Part shown: piece after piece, positions 1 through 11,309 of the stretch | Layout: every line of letters begins with the position of its first letter | Numbering within the stretch: position 1 is the stretch's first letter | The notes under the pieces: model-generated | What the model was told of the DNA's origin: nothing | Database searches by the model: none | Seen by the model: only the letters and a program-made list of their open reading frames with translations | Made by a program: the position numbers and the translations under genes | Assembly: GCA_032433765.1 (NCBI GenBank) | Contig: JAVIAB010000101.1 | Coordinates: 57,945,592-58,009,591, forward strand | DNA length: 64,000 bases | Source: Megaustenia siamemsis | Taxonomy: Eukaryota > Mollusca > Gastropoda > Stylommatophora > Ariophantidae | Reading direction: 5' to 3'

Positions 1-167
1 TCTAGTAGGCTGTTGTGTCTTTTAACATGGCACAAAAATCACATTTGTCTTGTTTGAATTGTGTTTAGTAGTTCTCTTTTCATTTTTAGTTGTTTTAAGA
101 CTTCATCGTTTGTTTTCTTTTCCTTCCATCCAATTCTACCTATTCTTCTATATATCCACATCTCTAA
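1..167 (-). mobile_element. LINE family A, reverse-transcriptase 3' coding fragment
   Basis: The reverse complement matches the end of the same LINE at 8650-8830 (-) and 39950-40060 (+) almost base for base. In the better copies this stretch encodes the conserved tail after the reverse transcriptase (EQ.IK.FEMWIYRRI..IGWKENK). It is truncated by the window edge and stops abruptly at a TA microsatellite. It is a dead fragment, not a gene. Confidence 0.75.
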
Positions 168-168
168 A

Positions 169-169
<1 letters not shown>

Positions 170-209
<40 letters not shown>
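170..209. repeat. (TA)n microsatellite
   Basis: About 20 uninterrupted TA dinucleotides directly abut the LINE A fragment. Confidence 0.95.
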
Positions 210-214
<5 letters not shown>

Positions 215-321
215 TAAGAACAATTAATGCGTGGCTTCTGCGCGGCGTATTACTTTTACGTGATCTCTTAAGTAGTGAGATCCTATGTCTAATCCTGTTC
301 AGATAGCGTTAATAAACAGAA

Positions 322-510
322 GGTCTCGTGTGCACGATGAGCACGTTAAAGAACTTTTGGCAGTTAAAAAATCAAATGAGTAGGCCATAAATGTTACTAC
401 AGCTCCGGGGAAAAGTCTCAGCAAACACCTCCCCAGACCGTGGATCCTAAGCCGTGCTATGGAGTTCGTGCACGTCGGGTAGGGTTCTCCTAGGAATTTA
501 TAGAGATTCT
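322..510 (+). repeat. Dispersed repeat E2 (unclassified)
   Basis: About 190 bp that recurs in reverse orientation at 10640-10845. Shared landmarks, in order, are TCGTGTGCAC, GCACGTTAAAGA, GAGTAGGCC and GGAGTTCGTGCACGT. Neither copy has a convincing ORF or target duplication, so it is probably an untranslated part of a retroelement. Confidence 0.6.
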
Positions 511-534
511 TGAAGGTGGTTTTGGAGCAATGGA

Positions 535-626
535 AGGTATGGTTCTAGGACGACGCATAGGGGGCAGACCAAGAAGAAGGTGTTTCAAGACATCAAGGAG
601 ACCATGAATATACCAACATAAAAAGT
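535..626 (+). mobile_element. LINE family C, C-terminal coding fragment
   Basis: Reads as the familiar post-RT tail GGRPRRR..QDIKETM, with one frame slip. It runs directly into the 61-bp array, whose unit is the continuation of the same coding sequence (VGDLARDRDSFRRAV). A single-copy, non-amplified relative lies at 17620-17760 on the minus strand. Confidence 0.7.
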
Positions 627-1069
627 GGGAGATCTGGCTGGAGACAGAGATTCTTTCAGACGGGCTGTGGTGAATGCAACGTTCTATGGGAGATCTGGCT
701 GAAGACAGAGATTCTTTCAGACGGGCTGTGGTGAATGCAACGTTCTATGGGAGATCTGACTAGAGACAGAGATTCTTTCAGACGGGCTGTAGTGAATGCA
801 ACGTTCTATGGGAGATCTGACTAGAGACAGAGATTCTTTCAGACGGGCTGTGGTGAATGTAACGTTCTGTGGGAGATCTGGCTAGAGACAGAGAGATTCT
901 TTCAGACGGGCTGTGGTGAATGCAACGTTCTGTGGGAGATCTGGCTAGAGACAGAGATTCTTTCATACGGGCTGTGGTGAATGTAATGTTCTATGGGAGA
1001 TCTGGCTAGAGACAGAGAGATTCTTTCAGACGGGCTGTGATAAATGCAACGTTCTGTGGGAGATCTGAC
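627..1069 (+). repeat. 61-bp minisatellite made of LINE C coding sequence
   Basis: Units start at 627, 688, 749, 810, 871, 934 and 995, with a partial unit at 1058. Periods are 61 bp except for two 63-bp units with an extra GA. One unit encodes the LINE motif VGDLARDRDSFRRAV plus the residues after it. 61 is not a multiple of 3, so the array destroys the frame. The left flank continues the same LINE upstream. Confidence 0.9.
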
Positions 1070-1092
1070 GTGAGATTCTTTTTTTTTTAAAG

Positions 1093-1328
1093 GCTAAGGA
1101 AAGCAAACCTGAAAAAATGCTGGCTGAAATCGGATGCACTGGGCCACTGGCGCAGAACACAGTGCAACGTATTAACGGGTGTTCAGTCAGAGTGGATCTG
1201 ACAGACTCTAATTGTGATGTTCTGTCTGTGGGGGCGATCAACACACTTAGCCTGACAGCTGACTTCATATGAGAGTGTGGAATCCTTACTCTGATTGAGT
1301 CCTGAACGCAGAGAGAGAGAGAGAGAGA
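1093..1328 (+). repeat. Dispersed repeat E1 with (GA)n end
   Basis: About 220 bp repeated in reverse orientation at 19302-19523. Both copies end in a GA/CT microsatellite (GA here, CT at 19247-19305). That suggests a retroelement whose 3' end is a short simple repeat. No ORF is credible; the apparent ORFs on the minus strand are not conserved between copies. Confidence 0.65.
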
Positions 1329-1372
1329 TTCTTTTAAACGGACTTGGATAGATGCAACATTCTGCACGCAGC

Positions 1373-2076
1373 ATGCAACCTGATGATGGTAGACAAATAG
1401 CTGCAGTGTGAAATCGTGCAATTAAAAGTGAAGCTTGACAACACATCCCCAACAGAATTTAGTTTGGTAGCATCGCCAATGAAGAACTTGCCTTGACACT
1501 TTCAGCCTTCACCTTGGAATTGATATTTTGGTCAAATAAAAATGTCACGACACCACGATAAAAGACAAAACTGTAAAGGTGACTGAATACAAACCAGCAT
1601 CGTCTATAGAAGTAAGCCCAAGGGTTGAAAATGAAACCTCAGAAAACCCCAACTAGCGTGACATTTTCATCTTTGCGAGCAGGGGCGGTTGTGGTAAATT
1701 AACGCCTGCTGTCTGTAGTGCCTATAGTTACCTCACGCCAGGAAGGGTGTTTTCGGGTTTCCAATTCAGCCCTCAGGCCTACTTCTCTAGACGACAATTG
1801 ATCAACCAACCATGTCCTCTCATATTCCAACCAACGTTTGATAACCGCGCCACGCTGCAGTATCTCACATCTATTCCAATAAAATCGCAATCAATTATTG
1901 AAACAGATCACAAGCAGCCCGTGACATGCAACACGCTGCAACTAAACCATGGATCCACAGAATGGCATGACCAGCGACACAGTTCTGTTCACGTTGCACA
2001 TCACTTTGATCTGATATCTCCCGTGATTTGTGTGTATACATGTTTACATAAACAATACCGGAACGCGTTCGGTAAA
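1373..2076. other. No recognisable feature
   Basis: About 700 bp without a supportable gene, repeat or RNA. ORFs here are short and lack family motifs. Confidence 0.5.
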
Positions 2077-2395
2077 CTGTTACTATTTTTTTTTCGTTCG
2101 CCAGCTTTGACCTCTGACGAAGTCCCTGGAGACTAAGAACTGAATTTTGCGTGTTAATCCGTTTTTACCTGGCAGCCGTGTGTACAGGTGTCCCTCACCG
2201 CACAGGCAGATAACTCCGTCTTCAGAGGTGCTCATATTTTTCCTTCCATGAGTAATAGACGTTTCAAGCCGGGCCTCACTGTTTAGACCAGGGATGGTTA
2301 CCGTAGAGAGAAATCATAAATAAAAATCCCAACTGGTGCAGCCGGTATTTGAACCAACAACCTCGAGGCAACCAACCAGTCCCCTGTTACTATTT
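2077..2395 (-). mobile_element. SINE3, tRNA-derived, with 12-bp target duplication
   Basis: On the minus strand the element opens with a tRNA-like head (A box TGGTTGGTTGCC, B box GGTTCAAATACC) and ends in an A run, seen as T's at 2089-2094. It is flanked by perfect direct repeats CTGTTACTATTT at 2077-2088 and 2384-2395, the expected mark of LINE-mediated insertion. The same family occurs in plus orientation at 11310-11660. The B box carries a substitution, so pol III activity is uncertain. Confidence 0.85.
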
Positions 2396-2814
2396 GAACG
2401 TTCTCGGGGCATATATTTTAAAAGTATGCTTCCAGAGTTGTGGGCCTGCCTGCGTTCACCTGATGACACACCTCTTCGTATTCCGCCGTTAAAATGACGT
2501 TAACTGGGCGTGTTTACGTTGTGTTGTTCTTTGCAGTAGAACGGTTATATTTGAGACTTGCGGCCCAACACATCCGACTTCAGCATGAAATTTTTGAGTA
2601 CCGGGTTACACTCCCTCTTCGATCCCTACTCGCTTGGCCAGACTAGGCTGGTTAATCTGTTTCTAGAAGCACCGGGAAGAGGTGGAGTTGGGTCTGGATG
2701 GTTCTGGTTCACCGATCCTAGCGCAAGCCATCAGCTACGGCTCGATTACAGCCTCCAGCTCTGTGATACGCCATCACCCGTTCTTTAACTTATATGATCA
2801 AACAATATATGACC
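2396..2814. other. No gene; short dispersed repeat at 2534-2590
   Basis: Only a ~55-bp stretch (2534-2590) is recognisable. It recurs in reverse at 25425-25482, sharing ACACATCCGACTTCAGCA. Confidence 0.5.
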
Positions 2815-3270
2815 CTTTTCGTCTTGTCTGACGGTCTAGTAGAGGCTATTGTGTATTTTTTTAGGTTTTGTTTTTGTCGAACAGCTTCTCTCGTGGTTAA
2901 TTCTACCAATATTTGACAAAAACACACGGCCACAGAATGAACAAGTCAGGCCCACTGGTCCACAGGGTTTTCCATCCTTTCTTCATAAGTCATTTCTCTT
3001 CTAAGTTTTGCCTAAGCACAGTCTCAAATGATGTTATACCGTTCCTTATACATGCTCTCCATGATGTGCGATCACTTGCCAGATGTTCACAGTCATATTG
3101 ACATATGGAGAAGTCATTCAGAGATGATTTACAGATATCTCTATATCGTAGTTTAGGTCTGCCGGTTAGTCTTTTTCCGTGTGTTAGTTCACCATGTAGT
3201 ATTTGCCTGGGGATGCGTTTTTCTTCCATTCGATGGACATGCCCAGCCATCTTACCAACTACAAACAACT
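2815..3270 (-). mobile_element. LINE family B, 3' end with C-terminal zinc knuckle
   Basis: The minus strand encodes the conserved LINE tail G.VHRMEE.RIP.QILHGELTHGKR.TGRPKLRYRD.CK, then CEHLASDR..WR. After a frame slip comes a C-x2-C-x12-H-x3-C knuckle (CSFCGRVF...INHERSC). The 3' terminus near 2815 matches 39460-39535 and passes into AT-rich sequence. It is 5'-truncated with frameshifts, so not functional. Confidence 0.8.
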
Positions 3271-3809
3271 AAAGTTGTAGTTACCAATTTTTATTTGCAT
3301 CAAATTTGTAATAAAGGCAAGTTACCGTGCGTAGATATCGACACTCCCTAGATGCCGACCATGAATATAAAGCGACAGCAAGATTTCCATTTATTTTTTA
3401 AAAAGAGCTTGGGTTGTTTCAGTAAGGGTTAAATGACGTAATCGAGGTGATGAGTACAATTTGTAGACTCTTATTAAAAGTACATTTTATTTCATTTTTT
3501 TGTCCTTTAGTTGTGTTTCATGAGTCAAATCTTTGGACTTTATAACTGACTTACTGATTGCTTATTATGTTTAACTCTATCAATAGAATGCAACGTGATA
3601 TATAAAATATCCATTCGACAAATATAAGTCCAAGGCACAATACGACTTTCTTTCTCTTTTTTTTAATTGGATAGGTTGATAGCATTTCGATAATCTTTAA
3701 AAGATGCGTGTGCGTGCGTGTGCGTGCTTGTGTGTGCGTGCGTGTGTACATAATTAGACTTCAGGATATATACGATTTTGTTTAATAATTTAATATTAAT
3801 TGCTTTTAA
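3271..3809. other. No gene; short GT tract
   Basis: AT-rich sequence with a degenerate (GT)n tract at about 3703-3748. Nothing else is recognised. Confidence 0.6.
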
Positions 3810-4200
3810 GCGACCGTGCGCTGCCGGGGTCCCAAAGGGGAGTAAAGAATAATGGCGCTGTACCCTACCAGGCATGATCGTAAGAGGCGAGAAAGGAGGG
3901 TTGGGCATGGGACTGGCTATCCCATACTGTACAAAAATAAGCCGAAAACACTTCACAAACATGGACAAGATGGTGCTGGGTAGGACACACACTGCGGAAG
4001 CCAACTGAGAGTATTACACAACAGGCCCTTTTTTTGAATCCCCAGGGGAAAAGACAAAGAGGAAGACCAAGAAATTCTTGAAGAAGACAGACAGAAGCAG
4101 AGATGAAGATGATGGGGAAATAATGGAATGATCTTAAAAGAAAAGAATGACAAGAAACAGAACGACTTGGAAAGTGTTTGTTGAAGACCTATGCTCCACA
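3810..4200 (+). mobile_element. LINE family E, 3' coding fragment
   Basis: Encodes, with slips, the tail [15 protein letters not shown]...EMKMMGK.WNDLKR..RNRTTWKVFVEDLCST. Its close relative lies on the minus strand at 41925-42115, inside the acetyltransferase intron. A ~70-bp piece of the upstream part is at 26655-26730 (-). It is disrupted by indels. Confidence 0.75.
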
Positions 4201-4698
4201 TAAGAGGGTCTTAAGCAACAAATCTATGCCAATAAAAATGAGAAAGAGAGTTCATCGGTGCTATATAGAACCAATTCTGACCTATGGAAGCGAATCATGG
4301 ACAGTAGACAAACAAATGAAAAGACGGTTAGAGGCCACAGAGATGGGATTTCTCAGAAGAATGTTGAAAGTTCCTGGACAGATACAAAGACCAATGAGGA
4401 AGTTCTCAAAGAGGCCAACACAAAAAGGGAGCTCTTAAAAAACATCAGAAAGAAGCAATCAACATTTTTCGGGCACATCATGAGAAGAGGGGGAGTTGGA
4501 ATGCTTGGTTACAACTGGCAAAATAAAAGGAAAGAGAGATCGCGGACGACAAAGAGAGAAAATACTGGATAGCTTAGTGTCATGGCATGGAAAACAGTCA
4601 ACAACAGAACTGATACGATGCACTGTAGATAGAAGATTGTGGAGGGGCATGATCGCCTACGCCAACCGGAAGGGTACATGATGATGATGATGCTCCAC
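4201..4698 (+). mobile_element. LINE family D, 3' end with (ATG)n tail
   Basis: Encodes the RT C-terminal region LSNKSMP.KMRKRVHRCYIEPILTYGSESWT, then FLRRMLKVP and TTGKIKGKRDRGRQREKILD, across several frames. It ends with RLWRGMIAYANR and an (ATGATG)n tail at 4678-4692. Minus-strand relatives are at 18065-18540 and 24191-24545. The trinucleotide tail marks the 3' end used for target-primed reverse transcription. Non-functional through frameshifts. Confidence 0.85.
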
Positions 4699-5004
4699 AG
4701 GGAGCTGAAAGGTAAAATAAGAAGAATTACTTGTTGGCAATGTATATGATAGTATATGATTTAAATGTATAGACAACGTTTGTTAGCAAAAAAATAAGTC
4801 GATATTTCTTTAGGCATAAGAAGTAGTGAGGAATCCGTTCAAACACATGGTACCCATTTTCAACCTCTTATATGTGAAATTTTTTTTTTTTAAATACATT
4901 CACAGTGAGTAATTAGTTTGTTGTTATGGAAGGAATATACGCCCAGAATGTTATGTCCAAGGTTTTGGGCTGAGGGTCGCCGAGTAAATCACCCCAAGGT
5001 GTTG
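4699..5004. other. No recognisable feature
   Basis: AT-rich sequence between the LINE tail and the TG-rich microsatellite; nothing supportable. Confidence 0.5.
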
Positions 5005-5402
5005 TGTGATATGTGTGCATGTGTGTGTATGTGTGTGTGCATATATATGTATGTATGTGTGCATGTATGTGTGCATGTATGTGTGTATGTATGTGTGTAT
5101 ATAAGTATATGTGTGCATGTATATGTATGTATGTGTGTATTTGCCTGTGTATTTGTATATATATGTATATGTGTGTGTATGTGTGTGCATGTATATGTTT
5201 GTATATGTATATGTGTGTGTATGTGTGCATGTATATGTGTATGTGTGTGTATGTGCGCATGTATGTGTGTGTGTATGTGTGCATGTGTATGTGTGTATAT
5301 GTGTGTATGTGTGCGTGTATATGTATGTATGTGTGTATATGTGCTTATATCTGTATGTGTGCATATATCTGTGTGTATGTATGTGTGTGTGTGTGTGTGC
5401 GG
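5005..5402. repeat. Compound (TG)n/(TGTA)n/(TGCA)n microsatellite
   Basis: About 400 bp of alternating purine-pyrimidine TG, TGTA and TGCA repeats, open in several frames on both strands. The resulting ORFs of up to 191 aa are low-complexity artefacts. Such a tract could adopt Z-DNA. Confidence 0.95.
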
Positions 5403-6088
5403 TTACCCACACTTCGTTGCGTTTGCACAATCTGTTGTGACAAAACACTCGACGCTGTACAGACCAGAGGTGAGATATCAACAAAGCGCCTGATAACGCC
5501 CTTAACAAGACCAATTTTAGAGTGAACTTACAAAGGTTAGAAATGACATGGCACAGCCAGCTGGTAGCTGATAACGTTATCTCTTTGTACTCTGGTCTCT
5601 ATCTCTCTGTTTATGTATCAGTCTTCAGTAAATATACTGCACAAGTATTTGAATTCTCTCACTTGTTTAATGTGAGTGGCATGTATGTATATTAATGTTT
5701 CAGCTTGTCAAATCATTGGACAGCTATCACTACTATTGTCCAACAGGAAAATAACTCTAGAAGCAAAACGGGAACTAAAATATAATCTTCATCCCAACGT
5801 TATGTTATCTATGCAAAACCTGGACCCTAGTTGCAAGAACAACAAGAATAATAACCTCTGCTGGGATTAAATGTGTTAGACGATTAAAAGGAACACCATG
5901 AGAGACAAGATCAGAAATGAAGAACTTATTTTTTTAAAAAAGCTAGGAATAACCCCCGCCATAGAATATGTTTTTTTTTTATCCCGCATGTATTTATCGT
6001 TGCTACTTTATGTTTATCTATATCCATCTTCTCTGTATTTCTCTGAGCATAAAACATTTTAAAAACTTTATTTATATGTGGTTGTGGT
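5403..6088. other. No recognisable feature
   Basis: About 690 bp of AT-rich sequence with no supportable gene or repeat. Confidence 0.5.
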
Positions 6089-6545
6089 AAAACACAAAAC
6101 AACGAGCCTTCAACAAACGTTGTGAGAACACCAGACCCAAGGGTCGACCACGAAAAAGATGGGTCGATGGAATATTAGAAGCACTAGGAAACATAACAGC
6201 ATCAGAGGCGAACAGAAGAGCAAAAGACCGCAAATTATATCTCCCCTCGACGCTGAAAGGCTGATGAGGAAGGAAAGAGGAAGAAGATAGAATATATAAA
6301 GAAATAAGAGATAAAATGGTTTGACCACGTGGCAAGGCAGAAAAAAAATCAAAACACAAAACAACAAGCCTTCAATAAGCGTTAGGAGAACACCAGATTC
6401 AAGGGCCGACCACGTAAAAGATGGTTTGACGGAATATTAGAAGTACTACTAAACATAACAGCAGCAGAGGCGAACAAAAGAGCAAAAGACCGCAAATTAT
6501 ATCTCCCCTCGACGCTAAAAGGCTAATGAGGAAAGAAAGAAGAAG
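6089..6545 (+). mobile_element. LINE family F 3' fragment, duplicated in tandem
   Basis: Two copies of one ~262-bp segment start at 6089 and 6351. Each encodes RPRKRW.DGILE.L.NITA.EAN.RAKDRKLYLPSTLKG then a stop. The joining part supplies the upstream IKWFDHVARQ motif. The minus-strand copy at 38920-39320 shares RPRKRWAGQILETLGNIAAEANR. This is a two-unit tandem duplication of a LINE end, possibly an early stage of the array formation seen elsewhere. Confidence 0.8.
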
Positions 6546-6639
6546 AAGTATGTTTAAGTACTATATTTTCTTATTTAATTTCATTGTTTCTGTTTTGGTT
6601 TTATGTTGTAAACGTTGCAGACATTATTCGTTATCATTG

Positions 6640-7318
6640 TCAACTTTTCTCATCTTCATATATTAAGCAATGATCAACTTTTCTCATCTTCATATATTAA
6701 GCAATTATCAACTTTTCTAATCTTCATATATTAAGCAATGATCAATTTTTTTCATCATATATTAAGCAATGATCAACTTTTCTCATCTTCATATATTAAG
6801 CAATTATCAATTTTTTTCATCTTCATATATTAAGCAATGATCAACTTTTCTCATCTTCATATATTAAGCAATTATCAACTTTTCTCATCTTCATATATTA
6901 AGCAATGATCAACTTTTCTCATCTTCATGTATTAAGCAATGATCAACTTTTCTCATCTTCATATATTAAGCAATGATCGACTTTTCTCATCTTCATATAT
7001 TAAGCAATTATCAACTTTTCTCATCTTCATATATTAAGCAATTATCAACTTTTCTCATCTTCATATATTAAGCAATGATCAACTTTTCTCATCTTCATAT
7101 ATTAAGCAATTATCAACTTTTCTCATCTTCATATATTAAACAATGATCAACTTTTCTCATCTTCATATATTAAGCAATGATCGACTTTTCTCATCTTCAT
7201 ATATTAAGCAATGATCGACTTTTCTCATCTTCATATATTAAGCAATGATCAACTTTTCCCATCTTCGTATATTAAGCAATGATCAACTTTTCTCATCTTC
7301 ATATATTAAGCAATGATC
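6640..7318. repeat. 34-bp minisatellite, ~20 units
   Basis: AT-rich unit (ATCAACTTTTCTCATC plus TTCATATATTAAGCAATG), with alternating AATG and AATT variants. Very homogeneous. The origin is not apparent from the flanks. Confidence 0.95.
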
Positions 7319-8462
7319 GACAACAAAAGCTAACTCAGTGATGCTCATCAAAACTTTGTCCTGGTTGATTAATTGTGTCTCTCTAGCAATCTAATCAATG
7401 TCCATTATCAACAACGCAAGGTCGCAGCCTTGCCTCACTCCAGACGTGATTTGGACACAATCTGACATTCCTTCTGATATTTAAACTGTACTTTAACTCT
7501 GTACTTACGTGTCAACGCACCATGCGCCATGCTAATTTCGGTCGCGTACGTTGCGCCGTACAGCGCGTCACTCTCAATTTGATTAGTGTAAACAGGTCAT
7601 CAGACCATATTCTTTGTATATGTCTTGTATCATCTTGGTATTGGTGAAATCTAATTCCTTGTTTCATTATCTAAACATTCATATATGATACTGTATGTAA
7701 AGTGTTACATAAATATAAATATGTTCATTTGATATTTTTAAAAACCTGAAAAAATGTATCTCTGAAGTTTCTACCGCTAAATTGATAAAAACACTCCGTG
7801 CTGAAAGAGTTAACTATTCATGTTTAGAGCTATTATGTTTGATACAGGAAGTGACCAGTGGAAAATGCAAATATTATAAGCTAACCAAGCTTGGCAAGAC
7901 TTGCTATATAAGAAGGCCGTGACATGTTTCCTTTGAAACTATAGTATCGATCACTTATGATATAAAGTTGTATAGTTTATAGACAGCGAGAACATGTATT
8001 TCTGTGTAGTGTGATACTTTAACTACAAGAAAGATAATTCATCAGCTTGTGAAGCGTAACTAGAGAGCTGTGTTTGTAAACGCGTGTAACATAATCAAGA
8101 CTGCGTCTTCGAGTTATGACATGAAGTGTCGATGACAAATGTTGTCGTGACATTGACATTGAAGTTTTTTTTTTCGTCATTCACTTCACTTTGTATTCGT
8201 CACTACCTAAAAAAAACATTCACGTCTGTATAAGTTCTATAAATGAAGATGCACAACAACCAGTCACAAAATGTAGACGACTGTAAACAAATTTAAGTAA
8301 ATTAGATCCATCATTACCGATAATCTATCACTAGATGTAGAACTACAAAGAACTAGCATGACTTCAACAACTCTTTGCAGCTTGTGGAATGGCAACATGA
8401 TGACAACCATCACCAAGGTCGCGGTATATTTAAAATATGCAGACCGATTAGTTGATCAAGCG
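7319..8462. other. Unique sequence, no gene recognised
   Basis: About 1.1 kb without repeat or coding signature. A TATA-like CTATATAAG lies at about 7904, but no ORF, splice signal or conserved motif follows, so I do not call a promoter. Confidence 0.5.
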
Positions 8463-9035
8463 CCCATCATCATCATCATCGAGTGCCATCTCCGCATCGA
8501 AGGTTGGCTACCACGGAGCGCCATTCCACTCTGTCTCTTGCTCTGATGGTGCAGGTTGTCATTGGTTGATTTCTCCATCTTTTGATGTTACTCGTCCATG
8601 TTAGTCTTGGTCTGCCTCTGTCTCTATTATCTTGTATTTTCCTTTCCAAGATTTCTTTTAGTAGGCTCCGTGTCTTTTAACAAACCTAAAAAATCACATT
8701 TGTCTTCTTTGAATTGTGTTTAGTAGTTCTCTTTTCATTTTTAGTTGTTTTAAAACTTCATCGTTTGTTTTATTTTCTTTCCATCCAATTCTACTTATTC
8801 TTCTATATATCCACATTTCAAAGGCTTTAATTCTCTGTTCTGTTTTCTGGTCTAATGTCCATATTTCTGCACCATACTTGAATGTTGAAAAGATATAATA
8901 CTTTGCTATTCTTAGTTTTAGCCCTGGTTTTATCTGTTTTGATGTTAGTATATTTTTCATGGCATTAAAATTACTTTTTGCTATTCCTAGTCTTCTGTTT
9001 ATTTCAGTTGTACATTTTCCGTCACTGGTCACAAG
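8463..9035 (-). mobile_element. LINE family A, 3' half with (ATG)n tail
   Basis: The minus strand reads MTSDGKCTTEINRRLGIAKS, then LKLRIAKYYIFSTFKYGAEIWTLDQKTEQRIKAFEMWIYRRIS and the trailing tail. The 3' terminus is a (GATGAT)n run at 8465-8482. Related copies are at 39605-40312 (+) and 1-167 (-). The 5' end is truncated within the RT C-terminal region and the tail frame is broken. Confidence 0.85.
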
Positions 9036-9290
9036 TGCTACAGCTTTTACACAGCTTTGTCTATGTTCTAATTAATAGTCAATGTTTGTCAAGTCATGGG
9101 GACAACATTCGTGTCGCGTGGGTAGGATGAAACAAATTAGCAATCATTGGTCTATTAGATGAAACGTCAAAGCTTGTCACAACAGAGATGCAGATACTGT
9201 GCAAGTATCTCTGACAGTTGAAAGTTTGTCAGATACAATCATTTATAATTTCTGCTATATGTACCGTCTTCAGCTCTAAATGATAGACAG

Positions 9291-9389
9291 ACAAACCTAC
9301 CGACAGACCGATCGATAGACCGACAGAAAGACAGACCGACAGACCGATCGAGCGACAGACCGACCGACCGACCGACCGACCGACCGACC

Positions 9390-9424
<35 letters not shown>

Positions 9425-9450
9425 CAGACCAGACAGACAGACAGACAGAC
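9291..9450. repeat. (GACC)n/(GACA)n tetranucleotide microsatellite
   Basis: A run of ACCG then GACA tetranucleotides with a small interruption near 9420. Confidence 0.95.
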
Positions 9451-9829
9451 ATCGTGTCGAATAACACGTACATGTACGATCCTCTATGAATAACGTCTAA
9501 TATGACTTGACAATTTGACTGTACACAAGTTAGAGATACCATATATCATCCCACACGGACAAAAAAATACCAGTCTTTGCTAATAGAAGCAAAGGGAGGC
9601 TACTTTCTTTCTCACAGATGTATGTCAACTTGACATGAGAGCGGTAGAGTTATCCGGGAGATACTTGTCTTAATAGTAAACACAGATAAACAATTTATTT
9701 CCCAGTTGTGTTCGTAATCCTATGCTATGTCATGAGAGTACACATGCGTGACGTTGCCAATGATAGCTATTTCTTTAGATTGCTTAGTTGGCCGTGTGCT
9801 CTAGCGTTTCTTTCTCGTAGCAAGGCCCT
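9451..9829. other. No recognisable feature
   Basis: About 380 bp with nothing supportable. Confidence 0.5.
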
Positions 9830-10010
9830 GTGTCTAGGAGTACGAGTTCTATACTGCTTCTAGCTGTCTATTGTTCGTTGTTTTTTTCTGTTTATTTTTT
9901 TCCGAGTGCTGTAAACATACATTCATCTGAATTGATTCGCTGATCTATCGCCTCGGAAGTTTCCCTCTATAATAATATTCATTTATTATTATTTGTCTCC
10001 AGTCTTTTTG
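9830..10010 (+). mobile_element. Short dispersed element R
   Basis: About 180 bp closely matching 25786-25969, where the same sequence is a clean insertion inside a SINE. Shared landmarks are CCGAGTGCTGTAAACATAC and CGCCTCGGAAGTTTCC. Non-coding, so probably a SINE or other non-autonomous retroelement. The target duplication here is not clear. Confidence 0.65.
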
Positions 10011-10021
10011 AGTTCAAGGCG

Positions 10022-10615
10022 AGAACGCTTAGCTGCTGTTTGGATCATCTTCACAATCAAGAGAACGTTTAGTTGTTGTGTTTGGATCATCTTCACAAGC
10101 AAGAGAACGTTTAGTTGCTATTTGGATCATCTTCACAAACAAGAGAACATTTAGTTGCTATTTGAATCATCTTCACAAACAAGAGAACATTTAGTTGCTA
10201 TTTGGATCATCTTCACAAACAAGAGAACGTTTAGTTGCTATTTGGATCATCTTCACAAACAAGAGAAAATTTAGTTGCTATTTGGATCATCTTCACAAAC
10301 AAGAGAACGCTTAGTTGCTATTTGGATCATCTTCACAAGCAAGAGAACGTTTAGTTGCTATTTGGATCATCTTCACAAACAAGAGAAAATTTAGTTGCTA
10401 TTTGGATCATCTTCACAAACAAGAGAACGCTTGGTTGCTATTTGGATCATCTTCACAAGCAAGAGAAAGTTTAGTTGCTATTTGGATCATCTTCACAAAC
10501 AAGAGAACATTTAGTTGCTATTTGGATCATCTTCACAAACAAGAGAACATTTAGTTGCTATTTGGATCATCTTCACAAGCAAGAGAACATTTAGTTGCTG
10601 TTTGGATCATCTTCA
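10022..10615. repeat. 40-bp minisatellite, ~15 units
   Basis: Unit GAGAACGTTTAGTTGC plus TATTTGGATCATCTTCACAAACAA. The first two units differ in length; later ones are exactly 40 bp. Open frames through it are artefacts. Confidence 0.95.
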
Positions 10616-10639
10616 CCGCACACCGAACGAACCGATAGG

Positions 10640-10845
10640 TACTCCGATATCTCCCTTGAGAATCTCGAGAAAATCCGAAGAGAATCCTGGCCCACGTGCA
10701 CGAACTCCGTAGCACGACCTGGAATCCATGTTGTTGGTAGGTTTTGCTGACAGTTATAGCCGGGCAGGGGCCATACGGCCTACTCATTCTATTTGAACTG
10801 CCTTGGGATCTTTAACGTGCGCGAGTGCACACGAGGTCCCCTTTT
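10640..10845 (-). repeat. Dispersed repeat E2, second copy
   Basis: Reverse-complement match to 322-510, followed by a T run at about 10842-10859. In element orientation the homopolymer is an A run upstream of the shared block. Confidence 0.6.
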
Positions 10846-11033
10846 TTTTTTTTTTTTTTAACGTTATTCGAAATGGCTCGACATCAGATCCAACTACTCG
10901 AGAGAACAGACGAGGGCAACGTCATAACGAAACTACGGGGTAATTTTTCCTATTTTTTTAAAATGCATCACCACTTCCGGTGAGCTTTGAATCCGGGTCT
11001 TTCCATTCCTGATGCTGACGTCATACCTGTAGG

Positions 11034-11150
11034 GAACATGCAAATAATTGCAATGCTGCGGTAAAGCTGGCAGCAAAGAGCCAGTGGTGGGGCGTGCTAA
11101 ACACTCCAAAGTATGATGACAGCTTTACAAGGAAGGAACACATAGACTAC
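11034..11150 (+). repeat. Dispersed repeat P, partial
   Basis: Matches 21590-21700, sharing TGCTGCGGTAAAGCTGG and GAGCCAGTGGTGGGG. That locus is the left arm of the large inverted repeat described at 21650-22130. Confidence 0.6.
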
Positions 11151-11309
11151 CCAGCACCCCCCTCCTGAGAAAGGCAGACCAATAAGACAACGGACTGATT
11201 AAAAGGAAACGACGTCAGCAAGAGAACAGGGGAGGAGATCAGAGCATTTGTCAAAGCACTTCATTTTTTTCTCGACGCTGATAAGCTTCACAAACAGAGG
11301 GGGGGGAGG

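Noticed and set aside
4913..5525. Overlapping 110-190-aa Cys/Val/Met- and His/Thr-rich ORFs
   Set aside because: TG/TGTA microsatellite read in several frames on both strands; no biological composition.
7904..7912. TATA box (CTATATAAG) as a promoter of an unseen gene
   Set aside because: No coding exon, donor site or conserved motif within 1 kb downstream.
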